Below are positions 8,104 through 16,724 of a DNA stretch of 64,000 nt, one piece after another. Made by a program: the position numbers and the translations under genes. The DNA comes from an uncultured Granulosicoccus sp. GTDB taxonomy: Bacteria > Pseudomonadota > Gammaproteobacteria > Granulosicoccales > Granulosicoccaceae. The notes beneath the pieces were generated by a model. The model was not told where the DNA came from. It saw only the letters and a list, made by a program, of their open reading frames with translations, and searched no databases. The stretch is taken from the NCBI GenBank assembly GCA_947499955.1, contig CANMQI010000012.1, positions 1 through 64,000 of the forward strand. The letters run 5' to 3'. Position 1 is the first letter of the stretch; the number at the start of each line of letters is the position of its first letter.

Positions 8104-9231
8104 ATGAGCGATACAGCACTTGTCAATCTGTTCGATCTGGATCGCCAGGGGCTCACCGATTATCTGGTGAGCCAGGGCGAAAAGCCGTTTCGTGCCAAAC
8201 AGATTCTCAAGTGGCTGTATCAGCACAATGTGCGCGACATCAATGCCATGACGGACGTGTCAAAGGCCACTCGGACCTTGCTGCAGGAGCGCACCACCAC
8301 GGTGCTGCCCGGTGTGCAGCAAGCCCAACTCAGCAAGGACGGTACGGCCAAGTGGTTGTTCGAGCTGCATGACGGCAACTGCATCGAGACCGTCTATATC
8401 CCCGAAAGCGATCGCGGCACCCTGTGTGTGTCTTCCCAGGTGGGCTGCGCGCTGGATTGTTCCTTCTGTTCAACCGGTCGTCAGGGCTTCAACCGCAATC
8501 TGTCCGTGTCCGAGATCATCGGTCAGGTGTGGTTGGCCACCAATCTGCTGGCGCTGGAGCCTGCCACCCGCGATCAGCGCATCACCAATATCGTCATGAT
8601 GGGCATGGGCGAGCCGCTGCTCAATTACAAGCAGCTGGTACCGGCGCTGGACCTCATGATGGACGATCTGGCCTATGGCCTGAGCAAGCGGCGTGTCACC
8701 GTCAGTACCTCCGGCGTCATTCCGGCCATGGACAAGCTGACCGCAGATGTCGATATCTCTCTGGCAGTCTCCCTGCACGCGCCCAATGACAAGCTGCGTG
8801 ACGAGTTGGTGCCGATCAACAAGAAGTACCCCATCAAGGAGCTGATGGATGCCTGCTGGCGATACGTGGAGGGCGAAGATGCCGCCTCGCAGCGCAAGAA
8901 GCACGTGCTGTTCGAGTACGTCATGCTCTCCGGTGTCAACGATCAGGTGGAGCAGGCCCATGAATTGGCCGAACTGTTGCGTGGTTTCCCCGCAAAGGTC
9001 AATCTCATCCCGTTCAATCCGTTCGAGCTGTCCGGTTACAAGCGATCCTCGCGCAATGCGGTGGAGCGTTTTGCCCGGGTGCTGAACGATGCTGGCATCC
9101 TCACGTTCAAGCGGACCACGCGTGGCGACGATATCGATGCTGCCTGTGGCCAGCTGGCGGGAGACATTGACGATCGAAGCAAACGGCACGTGAAATTCAT
9201 GGAGCCACGATTTGGAGAACAGGGTCGATGA
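8104..9231 (+). CDS. rlmN: Dual-specificity 23S rRNA/tRNA methyltransferase RlmN
   Basis: Radical SAM enzyme that methylates C2 of adenosine 2503 in 23S rRNA and A37 of some tRNAs. 375 residues. The radical SAM cluster is Cys115-x3-Cys119-x2-Cys122 in C-A-L-D-C-S-F-C. The G-M-G-E-P motif follows, and the C-terminal cysteine (D-A-A-C-G-Q-L) is the methyl-carrying residue. The stop codon overlaps the pilW start (ATGA), so the two are translationally coupled. Confidence 0.97.
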   Translation: MSDTALVNLFDLDRQGLTDYLVSQGEKPFRAKQILKWLYQHNVRDINAMTDVSKATRTLLQERTTTVLPGVQQAQLSKDGTAKWLFELHDGNCIETVYIPESDRGTLCVSSQVGCALDCSFCSTGRQGFNRNLSVSEIIGQVWLATNLLALEPATRDQRITNIVMMGMGEPLLNYKQLVPALDLMMDDLAYGLSKRRVTVSTSGVIPAMDKLTADVDISLAVSLHAPNDKLRDELVPINKKYPIKELMDACWRYVEGEDAASQRKKHVLFEYVMLSGVNDQVEQAHELAELLRGFPAKVNLIPFNPFELSGYKRSSRNAVERFARVLNDAGILTFKRTTRGDDIDAACGQLAGDIDDRSKRHVKFMEPRFGEQGR

Positions 9232-9989
9232 CAGTGACAGGCAACAAGGTATTGCTGCTGGTACTGGTGGTGCTTTTGCAGTCCTGCGCAAGCAAGAGTG
9301 ACGAGCTTACTCCCGAGAAACGTCAGGACGCCGCACAGTACAATGCTCAGCTGGGTGCTCAGTACCTGCAGCGAGGCGAGCTGGAGCAGGCGCGCGAAAA
9401 ACTGGTGAAGGCACTGGAACAGGACGATTCCAATGCGCTGGCTCATGCCACCTACGCCAATCTGCAATTTCGTATCGGTGACCCCGACAGTGCGGATGTG
9501 CATTTCAAGCGGGCACTGCGGCTGGATCCGGAAGAGGCCGAATATCGCAACAGTTACGGCATCTATCTGTGTGGCGTGGGCCAATACGATCGCGCCAGCA
9601 AGCAGTTCCGGGAGGCCGCCGATAACCCCTTCTACCGGACACCGGAGTTCGCGCTCGACAATGCCGGCCTGTGCATGCTCGATGCAGAGCGCCTGAGTGA
9701 TGCCGAGAGTTTTCTGCGTGAGGCTCTGCGCGTCAACCCGCAGTTTGCCAATGCCTATCTGCACATGGCCGATCTCATGCACCGCAAGCAGCGCCTGACG
9801 GTGGCGGATGCTTATTTCCAGCGCTATAACGCCTATGGTGCGGCCAGTGCCGAGAGCCTGTTGCTGGGCTTGCAGATCAAGCGCGATGCCGGTGATCTGG
9901 AGTCTGCCGAGAACTACGCCAGTCAGTTGCTCAACCAGTTTCCTGCCTCCGAGCAAGCGGGCGAGTACCTGTCCCGTCCCATTCAGTAA
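9228..9989 (+). CDS. pilW: Type IV pilus biogenesis/stability lipoprotein PilW (PilF)
   Basis: Outer-membrane lipoprotein with TPR repeats that helps PilQ secretin assembly in type IV pili. 253 residues. Signal peptide residues 1-19 end in the lipobox L-Q-S-C (Cys20), with Ala at +2, which favours outer-membrane sorting. Tetratricopeptide-like helices run from about 35 to 245 (for example A-x-Y-N-A-Q-L-G-x-x-Y-L-Q-R-G and A-L-R-L-D-P). The start overlaps the rlmN stop. The position between rlmN and hisS is the standard pilW locus, although rodZ and ispG, usually between pilW and hisS, are absent. Confidence 0.93.
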   Translation: MTVTGNKVLLLVLVVLLQSCASKSDELTPEKRQDAAQYNAQLGAQYLQRGELEQAREKLVKALEQDDSNALAHATYANLQFRIGDPDSADVHFKRALRLDPEEAEYRNSYGIYLCGVGQYDRASKQFREAADNPFYRTPEFALDNAGLCMLDAERLSDAESFLREALRVNPQFANAYLHMADLMHRKQRLTVADAYFQRYNAYGAASAESLLLGLQIKRDAGDLESAENYASQLLNQFPASEQAGEYLSRPIQ

Positions 9990-10016
9990 GTCGTCGCCCC
10001 GATCGTTGCCAAGAAA

Positions 10017-11303
10017 ATGAAGACTCAATTCAAGCGTTTGCGCGGTATGCACGACCTGCTGCCTCAGACCATTGCCCCCTGGCATCAGCTGGAGTCGGCC
10101 GTGCGTCAGGCCATGCGTGCCTACGGTTACGGCGAACTGCGCACCCCACTGCTGGAGCGCACCAGTCTGTTCAGCCGCTCCATCGGCGAGGCGACCGACA
10201 TTGTCGAGAAGGAGATGTACACCTTCGAGGATCGCAAGGGTGAATTGTTGTCTCTGCGTCCGGAAAACACAGCCGGATGTGTGCGGGCGGCCATCGAGAA
10301 CGGCCTGCTGCAACCCGGTAGTGTCAATCGCATCTGGTATACCGGCCCGATGTTCCGCTATGAACGTCCGCAGTTGGGGCGGCAACGACAATTCTTTCAA
10401 AGCGGGGCAGAAGTCTACGGTCTGGCAGGGCCTGCCATCGAGGCTGAGCTGATCCTGCTCAGCGCTCGTCTGTGGCGTGAGCTGGGCATCATCGATGCCA
10501 TGCAGCTGGAGATCAATACCCTTGGCGATACGGACGATCGTGCCCGTTATCGCGAAACCCTGGTGGCCTATTTCGACACGCATCGCAGTGTGCTTGACGA
10601 GGATAGTCTGCGCCGGCTGGAGCGCAATCCGCTGCGTATTCTGGACAGCAAGAACCCCGACATGCAGGATGTCATCAATGCCGCGCCTGCCTTGCGCGAT
10701 AGTCTCAGTGAAGCCTCTCTGGCCCATTTCGACGAGTTGCAGGTGCTGCTGCAGGCCAGCGGTATCGAAGTCGTGGTCAATCCGCGGCTGGTACGTGGGC
10801 TTGATTACTACAGTCACACCGTATTCGAATGGACCACCGAGCAACTCGGCTCACAGTCTGCCGTCTGTGCCGGTGGACGCTACGATGGATTGTTGGCACA
10901 ACTCGGTGCGAAGGACATGCCCGGAGTGGGCTGGGCTTTCGGCATGGAGCGAGTCATTGCCTTGATGGACAAGCTGGGGCAGACACCAGAGCCCGAGACG
11001 GCAGACATCTTCGTCATGGGAAGCGATGAGGTAACAGTGGCTGATTCATTGGCGCTGGCTGAAACCATTCGTCAGCAACTACCGGACTGCTCGGTAGTGC
11101 ACAATACGGCGGCTGGCAGTCTCAAGAGCCAGTTTCGCAAGGCGGACAAGAGTGGTGCAGCGGTTGCCACCATCATCGGCGGTGCCGAGCTGGCCAATGG
11201 TCAGGTGACTGTCAAGCCATTGCGCGGGGCCGGCGAGCAGACCAGCGTATCAAGGGACCAGCTGGGCGAGACACTGCGCGCATTGCTGGCCGCTGGAGCC
11301 TGA
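10017..11303 (+). CDS. hisS: Histidine--tRNA ligase
   Basis: Class II aminoacyl-tRNA synthetase charging tRNA-His, 428 residues. N-terminal R-G-M-H-D-L-L-P, motif 2 in R-Y-E-R-P-Q-L-G-R-Q-R-Q-F, and the histidine-binding L-V-R-G-L-D-Y-Y and G-G-R-Y-D-G-L segments are all present. A C-terminal anticodon-binding domain covers about 330-428. The start follows the pilW stop by 27 bp and the operon appears to continue into yfgM. Confidence 0.97.
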   Translation: MKTQFKRLRGMHDLLPQTIAPWHQLESAVRQAMRAYGYGELRTPLLERTSLFSRSIGEATDIVEKEMYTFEDRKGELLSLRPENTAGCVRAAIENGLLQPGSVNRIWYTGPMFRYERPQLGRQRQFFQSGAEVYGLAGPAIEAELILLSARLWRELGIIDAMQLEINTLGDTDDRARYRETLVAYFDTHRSVLDEDSLRRLERNPLRILDSKNPDMQDVINAAPALRDSLSEASLAHFDELQVLLQASGIEVVVNPRLVRGLDYYSHTVFEWTTEQLGSQSAVCAGGRYDGLLAQLGAKDMPGVGWAFGMERVIALMDKLGQTPEPETADIFVMGSDEVTVADSLALAETIRQQLPDCSVVHNTAAGSLKSQFRKADKSGAAVATIIGGAELANGQVTVKPLRGAGEQTSVSRDQLGETLRALLAAGA

Positions 11304-11422
11304 CCGGCAAGGAGTCAGGCAGTATCTGCCATGCGTGGCAGCTGATAACAGAATACTGATCCGGGCGGACGAGTTCCGGACTTGGAACAGGACAGGCGCC
11401 CTGCGCGGCGTGGAGAAAATAC

Positions 11423-12079
11423 GTGGAATACGAAACAGAAGAGCAACAGGTCGAAGCACTCAAGGAGTGGTGGGCCGAGAATGGCAAAGCCGTCATTGCC
11501 GGTGTCGTGCTGGGCGCGGGTGTGATTGGAGGGTGGTCGTTCTGGAAAAGCCATCAGGAAAATCAGGCCGTCGTGGCCAGTGACACCTTCAGTCGCACCA
11601 TTGAAGCGCTCAACAGCAGTGATACGGCCGAGGCTGTTGCGCTGGCTGATGAGCTGAAGGACGATCAACCCGGTGCCTTGTACAGCGCCTATGCCAATAT
11701 GGCTGCAGCCCGAGCGTCAGTCGAAGGTGGTGACCTGGCCGATGCAGCCAGTCGTCTGGAATGGGTCGCTGAAAATGCACCCCAGGACGATGTCAGATTG
11801 ATTGCCAGAGTACGTCTCGCTCGTGTGCTGGGAGCCAATGGTGATGCGACCGCCGGGCTGGCCAGTCTGCCTGCCGAATTTCCCGCAGCCTTTGCCGGCC
11901 TGGTGGAAGAGGCACGCGGTGATCTGCTGGTGATCAGCGGCGATGCCGAGGGTGCCCGCAAGGCCTACCTCGCAGCACAGGACAGTGAATATGTGTCCAA
12001 TCGCGATGGCCTGACCATGAAACTGAATGAACTGGCCGTCAGCGATGAGGCCAGCGACAGTTCCGAGAGCGCAAGCTAG
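11423..12079 (+). CDS. yfgM: YfgM family protein, SecYEG-associated periplasmic TPR subunit
   Basis: Ancillary SecYEG translocon protein thought to work with PpiD in handing exported proteins to periplasmic chaperones. 218 residues, with a short cytoplasmic N-terminus (E-T-E-E-Q-Q-V-E-A-L-K-E-W-W), one membrane helix at about 22-41, and a periplasmic TPR-like helical domain. The start is GTG with GGAGAAA about 6-9 nt upstream. The hisS-yfgM-bamB-der order is strongly conserved and supports the call. Confidence 0.92.
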   Translation: MEYETEEQQVEALKEWWAENGKAVIAGVVLGAGVIGGWSFWKSHQENQAVVASDTFSRTIEALNSSDTAEAVALADELKDDQPGALYSAYANMAAARASVEGGDLADAASRLEWVAENAPQDDVRLIARVRLARVLGANGDATAGLASLPAEFPAAFAGLVEEARGDLLVISGDAEGARKAYLAAQDSEYVSNRDGLTMKLNELAVSDEASDSSESAS

Positions 12080-13230
12080 TGAATGCCATGGCCAACAAGC
12101 GACTGCGACTGGCAGCCTGCCTTGCCGGCTTGCTGGCCATCGGCGGTTGTGCATCCGAGCCGCCACCGGTGCCACCGGCCGAGCTCAAGGCGACCACGGC
12201 CGAAGTGCAACTGCTGCGCCTGTGGTCGTCCAAGGTGGGAGAGGCCGGGCGCGGACGTTTCGAGCCCATGGTCTCCGATGAGCGCATCGTACTGGCCAAT
12301 CGCCGCGGCCGGGTCACCAGCCTGAAGCGCGACGGCGGCATGCGTGACTGGAGGACTGATCTCGATGTTCGTCTGCACAGCGGTGTGGGTGGGGATGATG
12401 CGCAGGTCTACGTCAACGACATCAATGGTGTGGTGCACGCGCTGGATGCCACCAGCGGTGAACCCCTGTGGCAACGAGCGGCAAGCTCCGAGATACTGCG
12501 ACCCGTGTCGGCAGGTTTCGGTGTTGTCGTGGTGCGCAGTACCGATGGTCGCGTAGCGGCGCTTGAACCGAAGGATGGCAGTGAGCGCTGGAGTGTCTCC
12601 AATACCCCGCCTGCATTGACACTCAACGGTTACAGCCAGCCACGCCTGCTCAGTGGTGGCGTGCTTGTCGGGCTCGATGACGGGCGTCTGCTGGCCTTGA
12701 ACATGAGCAACGGCAAGCTCATCTGGGAGACGGTTATCAGCGTACCCTCCGGACGTTCCGAGGTGGAGCGACTGGTGGATATCGATGCCGATATCGTGCT
12801 TGATGATGAAGGCATCTATCTGGCCAACTATCAGGGCAAGGTGGCTCGTATAGAGCCGGGTCGCGGGCAGATAGTCTGGTCGATACCCATGTCAGCCGGT
12901 GCCGGTATCGCCCTGAAGGAAGACAGCCTGATCGTCATTGACGACAAGGACACCGTGCATCGCCTGGACAAGCAATCGGGCCAGATTCTCTGGTCCAATG
13001 ACACCATGCCTGGCCGACGACTGAGTCCGCCTGCCTTTACGCCGGCCGGCGATGTCGTCGTCGGTGATGTCGAAGGTTATGTACACGTGCTCGACCTGGC
13101 CACCGGTATTCTGGTCGGACGTACACGAATGACCGATGAGCCTATCAAGGCTCGCCCCATTGCAACCGACGATGCCGTTATCGTACAAGCCACAGATGGC
13201 CTGGTTGCCGCCTATCGTTTCGCACGTTGA
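12079..13230 (+). CDS. bamB: Outer membrane protein assembly factor BamB
   Basis: Lipoprotein subunit of the BAM complex that inserts beta-barrel proteins into the outer membrane. 383 residues. The signal peptide ends in I-G-G-C near residue 25. An eight-bladed PQQ-like beta propeller follows, with repeated blocks such as A-L-D-A-T-S-G-E-P-L-W and R-L-D-K-Q-S-G-Q-I-L-W. The GTG start overlaps the yfgM stop by one base. An in-frame ATG at 12088 would also give a complete signal peptide, so the start is uncertain by three codons. Confidence 0.95.
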   Translation: MNAMANKRLRLAACLAGLLAIGGCASEPPPVPPAELKATTAEVQLLRLWSSKVGEAGRGRFEPMVSDERIVLANRRGRVTSLKRDGGMRDWRTDLDVRLHSGVGGDDAQVYVNDINGVVHALDATSGEPLWQRAASSEILRPVSAGFGVVVVRSTDGRVAALEPKDGSERWSVSNTPPALTLNGYSQPRLLSGGVLVGLDDGRLLALNMSNGKLIWETVISVPSGRSEVERLVDIDADIVLDDEGIYLANYQGKVARIEPGRGQIVWSIPMSAGAGIALKEDSLIVIDDKDTVHRLDKQSGQILWSNDTMPGRRLSPPAFTPAGDVVVGDVEGYVHVLDLATGILVGRTRMTDEPIKARPIATDDAVIVQATDGLVAAYRFAR

Positions 13231-13237
13231 GATCATT

Positions 13238-14860
13238 ATGAAACCCACCATCGCGCTGGTGGGCCGGCCAAACGTAGGCAAGTCCACTCTATTCAACAAG
13301 CTGACCCGTACGCAGGATGCGCTGGTCGCTGATATGCCCGGCCTGACCCGAGATCGCCAGTATGGTGATGGCAAGGTCGGCGGCTGGCCCTACCTGCTGG
13401 TCGACACCGGCGGTCTGAGCGGGGCACCCGATTCTCTGGATGCGGCCATGGCCGATCAGACGCTGAGTGCCGTGCGCGAGGCAGACCTCGTGGTCTTTCT
13501 GGTCGATGGGCGTTCCGGTCTGGTCTCGGTCGATGAAGAGATTGCCGATATCCTGCGTCGTCAGGCCCGCCACGTGGTGCTGTGCGTCAACAAGATCGAT
13601 GGCATCGGTGAGGACAAGGCACAACTGGAATTTCACCAGCTGGGTTTTGACACCATGGTGCCGGTTGCCGCGTCACACAATCGGGGCGTGCAGCAACTGG
13701 TGGAAGAGCTGGCGGACTATTTCCAGATTCCGCAAAAAGAGCGGATCGAGCCATCGCGCAAGCGTGGATCACGCAAGAACAAGCCTGCGGCAGCGGATGG
13801 CGCGCCTGCCGGTGAGGGCGAGCAGGCATTCGGCCCGGGCTTTCAGCCTGCCGAACAGAACGATATCCGCATTACCTTCGTGGGGCGGCCCAATGTCGGT
13901 AAATCGACTCTGATCAATCGCCTGCTGGGTGAAGATCGGGTCATTGCCTACGATCAGCCAGGCACCACGCGTGACTCGGTATCCGTACCGTTCGAACGTG
14001 CGGGCAGAGAATACACGCTGATCGATACCGCCGGTGTCCGTCGTCGTGGCAAGGTCAGTGAGAAGGTCGAGATATTCAGCATCATCAAGACCTTGCAGTC
14101 GATCGACAAGAGTAATGTCTGCGTCATGCTGCTCGATGCCGAGGAAGGCATTACCGATCAGGATCTGTCGCTGCTTGGTTATGTGATCGACAAGGGCCGA
14201 GCACTGGTCGTGGCAGTCAACAAATGGGATAGCCTCAGCAGTGAACAGCGCGAAGCCTTTCGCGAAGATCTGGAGCGGCGGGTGGAGTTTCTCAAGTTCA
14301 CCCGTATCCACTTCATCAGTGCCTTGCTGGGTTCAGGGGTGGGTGATCTGTTCAAATCCATCAACAAGGCCTACGCCTCGGCTTTCGTCGATCTGTCCAC
14401 GCCGAACCTGACTCGCATGCTGGAAGTGGTCACCACACAGCATCAGCCGCCGATGGTCAATGGTCGTCGCATCAAGCTGCGCTATGCGCATCAGGGGGGG
14501 CAGAACCCGCCCATCATCATCATTCATGGCAAGCAGGCCCTGAAGGTGCCGCAGAGTTATCAGCGTTATCTGATGAACCATTTCATCAAGGCGCTCAAGC
14601 TGTTCGGTACACCGTTGCGCATCGAGTTCCGCCAGGATGACAATCCTTTCCAGGAAACCGCTCGGGTAAAGCCGGTTCGCAACAAGGGCGATGTAAAGGG
14701 ACGTCAGAGCAAGTCGTCGGAAAAGCGCCGACCGGCAGGCAGCGAGGCAGGTTCTCGCGAAGCGGCAATCAAGAAGAAGGCTGCAGCGGCAGCCAAAAAG
14801 AAAGTCCCCGGCAAGCGTGGCTCACAGCATAGTCTGCGAAACAAGAAGGACAAGGGCTGA
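13238..14860 (+). CDS. der: Ribosome biogenesis GTPase Der (EngA)
   Basis: Double-GTPase needed for 50S ribosomal subunit maturation. 540 residues against about 490 in E. coli. GTPase domain 1 has its P-loop at 9-16 (G-R-P-N-V-G-K-S) and domain 2 has an identical P-loop at about 216-223. A KH-like domain follows. The extra length is an Ala/Gly/Lys-rich linker at about 170-205 between the GTPase domains, and a Lys/Arg/Ala-rich tail of about 50 residues. The frame extends upstream to 13136 inside bamB, but the family starts at M-K-P-T-I-A-L-V-G-R-P. It lies 7 bp after the bamB stop. Confidence 0.96.
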   Translation: MKPTIALVGRPNVGKSTLFNKLTRTQDALVADMPGLTRDRQYGDGKVGGWPYLLVDTGGLSGAPDSLDAAMADQTLSAVREADLVVFLVDGRSGLVSVDEEIADILRRQARHVVLCVNKIDGIGEDKAQLEFHQLGFDTMVPVAASHNRGVQQLVEELADYFQIPQKERIEPSRKRGSRKNKPAAADGAPAGEGEQAFGPGFQPAEQNDIRITFVGRPNVGKSTLINRLLGEDRVIAYDQPGTTRDSVSVPFERAGREYTLIDTAGVRRRGKVSEKVEIFSIIKTLQSIDKSNVCVMLLDAEEGITDQDLSLLGYVIDKGRALVVAVNKWDSLSSEQREAFREDLERRVEFLKFTRIHFISALLGSGVGDLFKSINKAYASAFVDLSTPNLTRMLEVVTTQHQPPMVNGRRIKLRYAHQGGQNPPIIIIHGKQALKVPQSYQRYLMNHFIKALKLFGTPLRIEFRQDDNPFQETARVKPVRNKGDVKGRQSKSSEKRRPAGSEAGSREAAIKKKAAAAAKKKVPGKRGSQHSLRNKKDKG

Positions 14861-14874
14861 AGAGGGTTCAGCCC
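14854..14874. terminator. Hairpin at the der stop codon
   Basis: GGGCTGAA and TTCAGCCC form a perfect 8-bp stem with a 5-nt loop. It spans the der stop codon and the gap before the convergent M23 peptidase gene, and probably ends transcription from both sides. No T-run follows. Confidence 0.55.
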
Positions 14875-14888
14875 ATCCGTCGTGTCAG

Positions 14889-15785
14889 TCAGGGTTTTGC
14901 GGGTGGTGGACTGTCGCTGTCCAGCACCAGCAAGGGGTTGACCCAGGTGCCGTTCAAGCCGACAGACCAATGCAAGTGCGGACCCGTGACACGGCCGGTC
15001 TGTCCGACGGCACCAATGATCTGACCCTGGGTGACACGTTCTCCCGGTTTCACATCGATACGGCTCATATGGGCGTAAAAGGTCTGTAGTCCGAGGCCGT
15101 GTTCAATGAACACGCAATTGCCATTGAAGAAGTAATCACCGGTTTCAACCACCAGTCCATCAGCGGGTGCCATGATGGGTGTGCCTTCAGCGGCGGCGAT
15201 ATCGATGCCGCCATGCGGTCGACGGGGTTGTTCGTTGAAGAAGCGGCGCAGGCCGAAGGGACTGGAGACCGGGCCGGCCAGAGGCCAGTCGAAGCTGTCG
15301 GTCAGCAGCTTGTCGGCACGGTAGCTCTTGACCACTTTCAGGCGCGCGTTTTCCGCATTGATGCGTTCCATGTCGATCGGGGCGGGGTTGACCTTGCGTT
15401 TGTTTGTGATGGTCAGCCGCTGTTCCTCGTAGGCAAACGGACTGACATCGAAGTTCACGCTCTTGCTGCTGCCATCGGCGTTGGTCAGTTGCAGGCTCTG
15501 CGTACCGGCCTTGACCGACAGCGGAATACCAATCACCGCCTGCAGACGACCGGACTGTTCCACCAGGGCGATGGCTTTGTCATTCCAGCGGACACGGGGC
15601 CATGGCCGGCTGGCCTCTCCCAGATCCACGATGGCGATGCCGCCCGGTACGGCAGATGCTTCCAGAAACCCGCCATCGGCAGCGTGAGTCGTGCCGATCG
15701 CCAGTCCGATGTACAGGGGGAGCAGCAATGCAAGGGTGAGGGTACTTCTGCTTCTGCCTGTCTTGCGTTTGCCTGATTCAGTCAT
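14889..15785 (-). CDS. M23 family peptidoglycan endopeptidase (LytM-like)
   Basis: Secreted zinc metallopeptidase likely to cut peptidoglycan cross-links. 298 residues. A basic N-terminus with hydrophobic segment 14-35 ends at T-H-A-A-D, which looks like a signal peptide. The M23 domain carries the zinc ligands His191 and Asp195 (P-H-G-G-I-D) and the H-x-H motif at 270-272 (G-P-H-L-H-W). The chosen ATG overlaps the cysZ stop by 8 bp, which suggests translational coupling; an upstream in-frame start at 15830 would overlap much more. Pairing with cysZ may be positional only. Confidence 0.88.
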   Translation of the reverse strand: MTESGKRKTGRSRSTLTLALLLPLYIGLAIGTTHAADGGFLEASAVPGGIAIVDLGEASRPWPRVRWNDKAIALVEQSGRLQAVIGIPLSVKAGTQSLQLTNADGSSKSVNFDVSPFAYEEQRLTITNKRKVNPAPIDMERINAENARLKVVKSYRADKLLTDSFDWPLAGPVSSPFGLRRFFNEQPRRPHGGIDIAAAEGTPIMAPADGLVVETGDYFFNGNCVFIEHGLGLQTFYAHMSRIDVKPGERVTQGQIIGAVGQTGRVTGPHLHWSVGLNGTWVNPLLVLDSDSPPPAKP

Positions 15786-16587
15786 GAGAGATGTGTCCTG
15801 ACGTGACGGGGTTCTCGCCGGCGGCAGCAACGGGCGGATACAGCGGGCGAAGATGGTCTACGTACAGGGCGGTGGCCCCTGCAACTGCCGCGGGCATGAT
15901 GAACAGATTGACGATGGGGATGGCGCTCAGTATGGCGACGCCTGAGCCAAAGCCCAGTGCCAGTTGGCGGCGCTGTTTCAGCACCCCGCGCACATCACGA
16001 AACAGTGCGCCGTGATTGCCCAATGGATAGTCCAGATATTCCAGTGCAAACATCCAGGCGCCGAACAGGAATATCAGCAGCGGTGCAATCAGATTGATGA
16101 CAGGAATGAACTGCAACAGCAGCAGGGGCAACAGGCAAATCGCCAGATAGAGCAGTTTTGACAGTTCCGAGGCCATCAGCCGGGGGACGCTGCGCGCTAG
16201 TGTCAGCCACGACGGGTCTGTCGAGATTCTGCGTCCGGTAAGGTGAGCTTCCACGCGTTCGGCCAGCAGCCCGTTGAAGGGCGCGCCGATGAGGTTGGCC
16301 AGCAGTGTGAACAGAAAGGCCATGGCAACAAACATGACCAGTCCCAGAATCCAGCGCAGCAGGCCTTCCAGGGCGTGGATGATCCACCAGTCAGGCAATG
16401 ATGACAGGAATGTCCATGACTGCAGCCAGTCGCTGGCCCAGCTGTAGAGACCCCAGCCGAGTGCGCCGAACACCAGGAAGTTGATCAGCAGGGGCATCCA
16501 GACGAAGCGTCGCAGGCCGGGGGTGCGCATCAGGCACCATCCGGTGGCGATATAGCCGAGTGCCTGTGTAGGTCCAATGGGTTTCAT
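15778..16587 (-). CDS. cysZ: CysZ family sulfate transporter
   Basis: Inner-membrane protein for sulfate uptake feeding cysteine synthesis (EI24/CysZ family). 269 residues. Hydrophobic stretches lie at about 30-48, 70-95, 140-160, 160-180 and 225-245, and the conserved N-L-I-G-A-P-F-N-G-L-L-A-E and E-Y-L-D-Y-P-L blocks match CysZ. The ATG at 16587 (M-K-P-I-G-P-T) is preferred over 16677 because the added 30 residues do not resemble the family. It is divergent from smc; in E. coli cysZ lies next to zipA, so the locus is consistent. Confidence 0.88.
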   Translation of the reverse strand: MKPIGPTQALGYIATGWCLMRTPGLRRFVWMPLLINFLVFGALGWGLYSWASDWLQSWTFLSSLPDWWIIHALEGLLRWILGLVMFVAMAFLFTLLANLIGAPFNGLLAERVEAHLTGRRISTDPSWLTLARSVPRLMASELSKLLYLAICLLPLLLLQFIPVINLIAPLLIFLFGAWMFALEYLDYPLGNHGALFRDVRGVLKQRRQLALGFGSGVAILSAIPIVNLFIMPAAVAGATALYVDHLRPLYPPVAAAGENPVTSGHISHD

Positions 16588-16613
16588 GCCATGAGCATAG
16601 CTGCTGTGCAGGC

Positions 16614-16642
16614 TGTTGTGAGCAACGTAAAGACAGTACAAT
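16614..16642 (+). promoter_or_regulatory. Possible sigma-70 promoter for smc
   Basis: A near-consensus -10 TACAAT at 16637-16642 lies 82 bp before the smc start. The -35 is poor: TGTTGT at 16614-16619 with 17-bp spacing, or TTGTGA with 15. Placed by eye. Confidence 0.35.
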
Positions 16643-16724
16643 ACCCATTCCACGACAGGTGATGCCCAGGGCGGCACCTGACACGTCTTCTCAACGGCCC
16701 ATTGCCCGAAACGCTCACAATTCT

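Noticed and set aside
9036-10844. A 602-codon open frame on the minus strand
   Set aside because: It lies antisense to rlmN, pilW and hisS, all well-supported genes, and has no recognisable family pattern. It follows from codon bias in GC-rich DNA.
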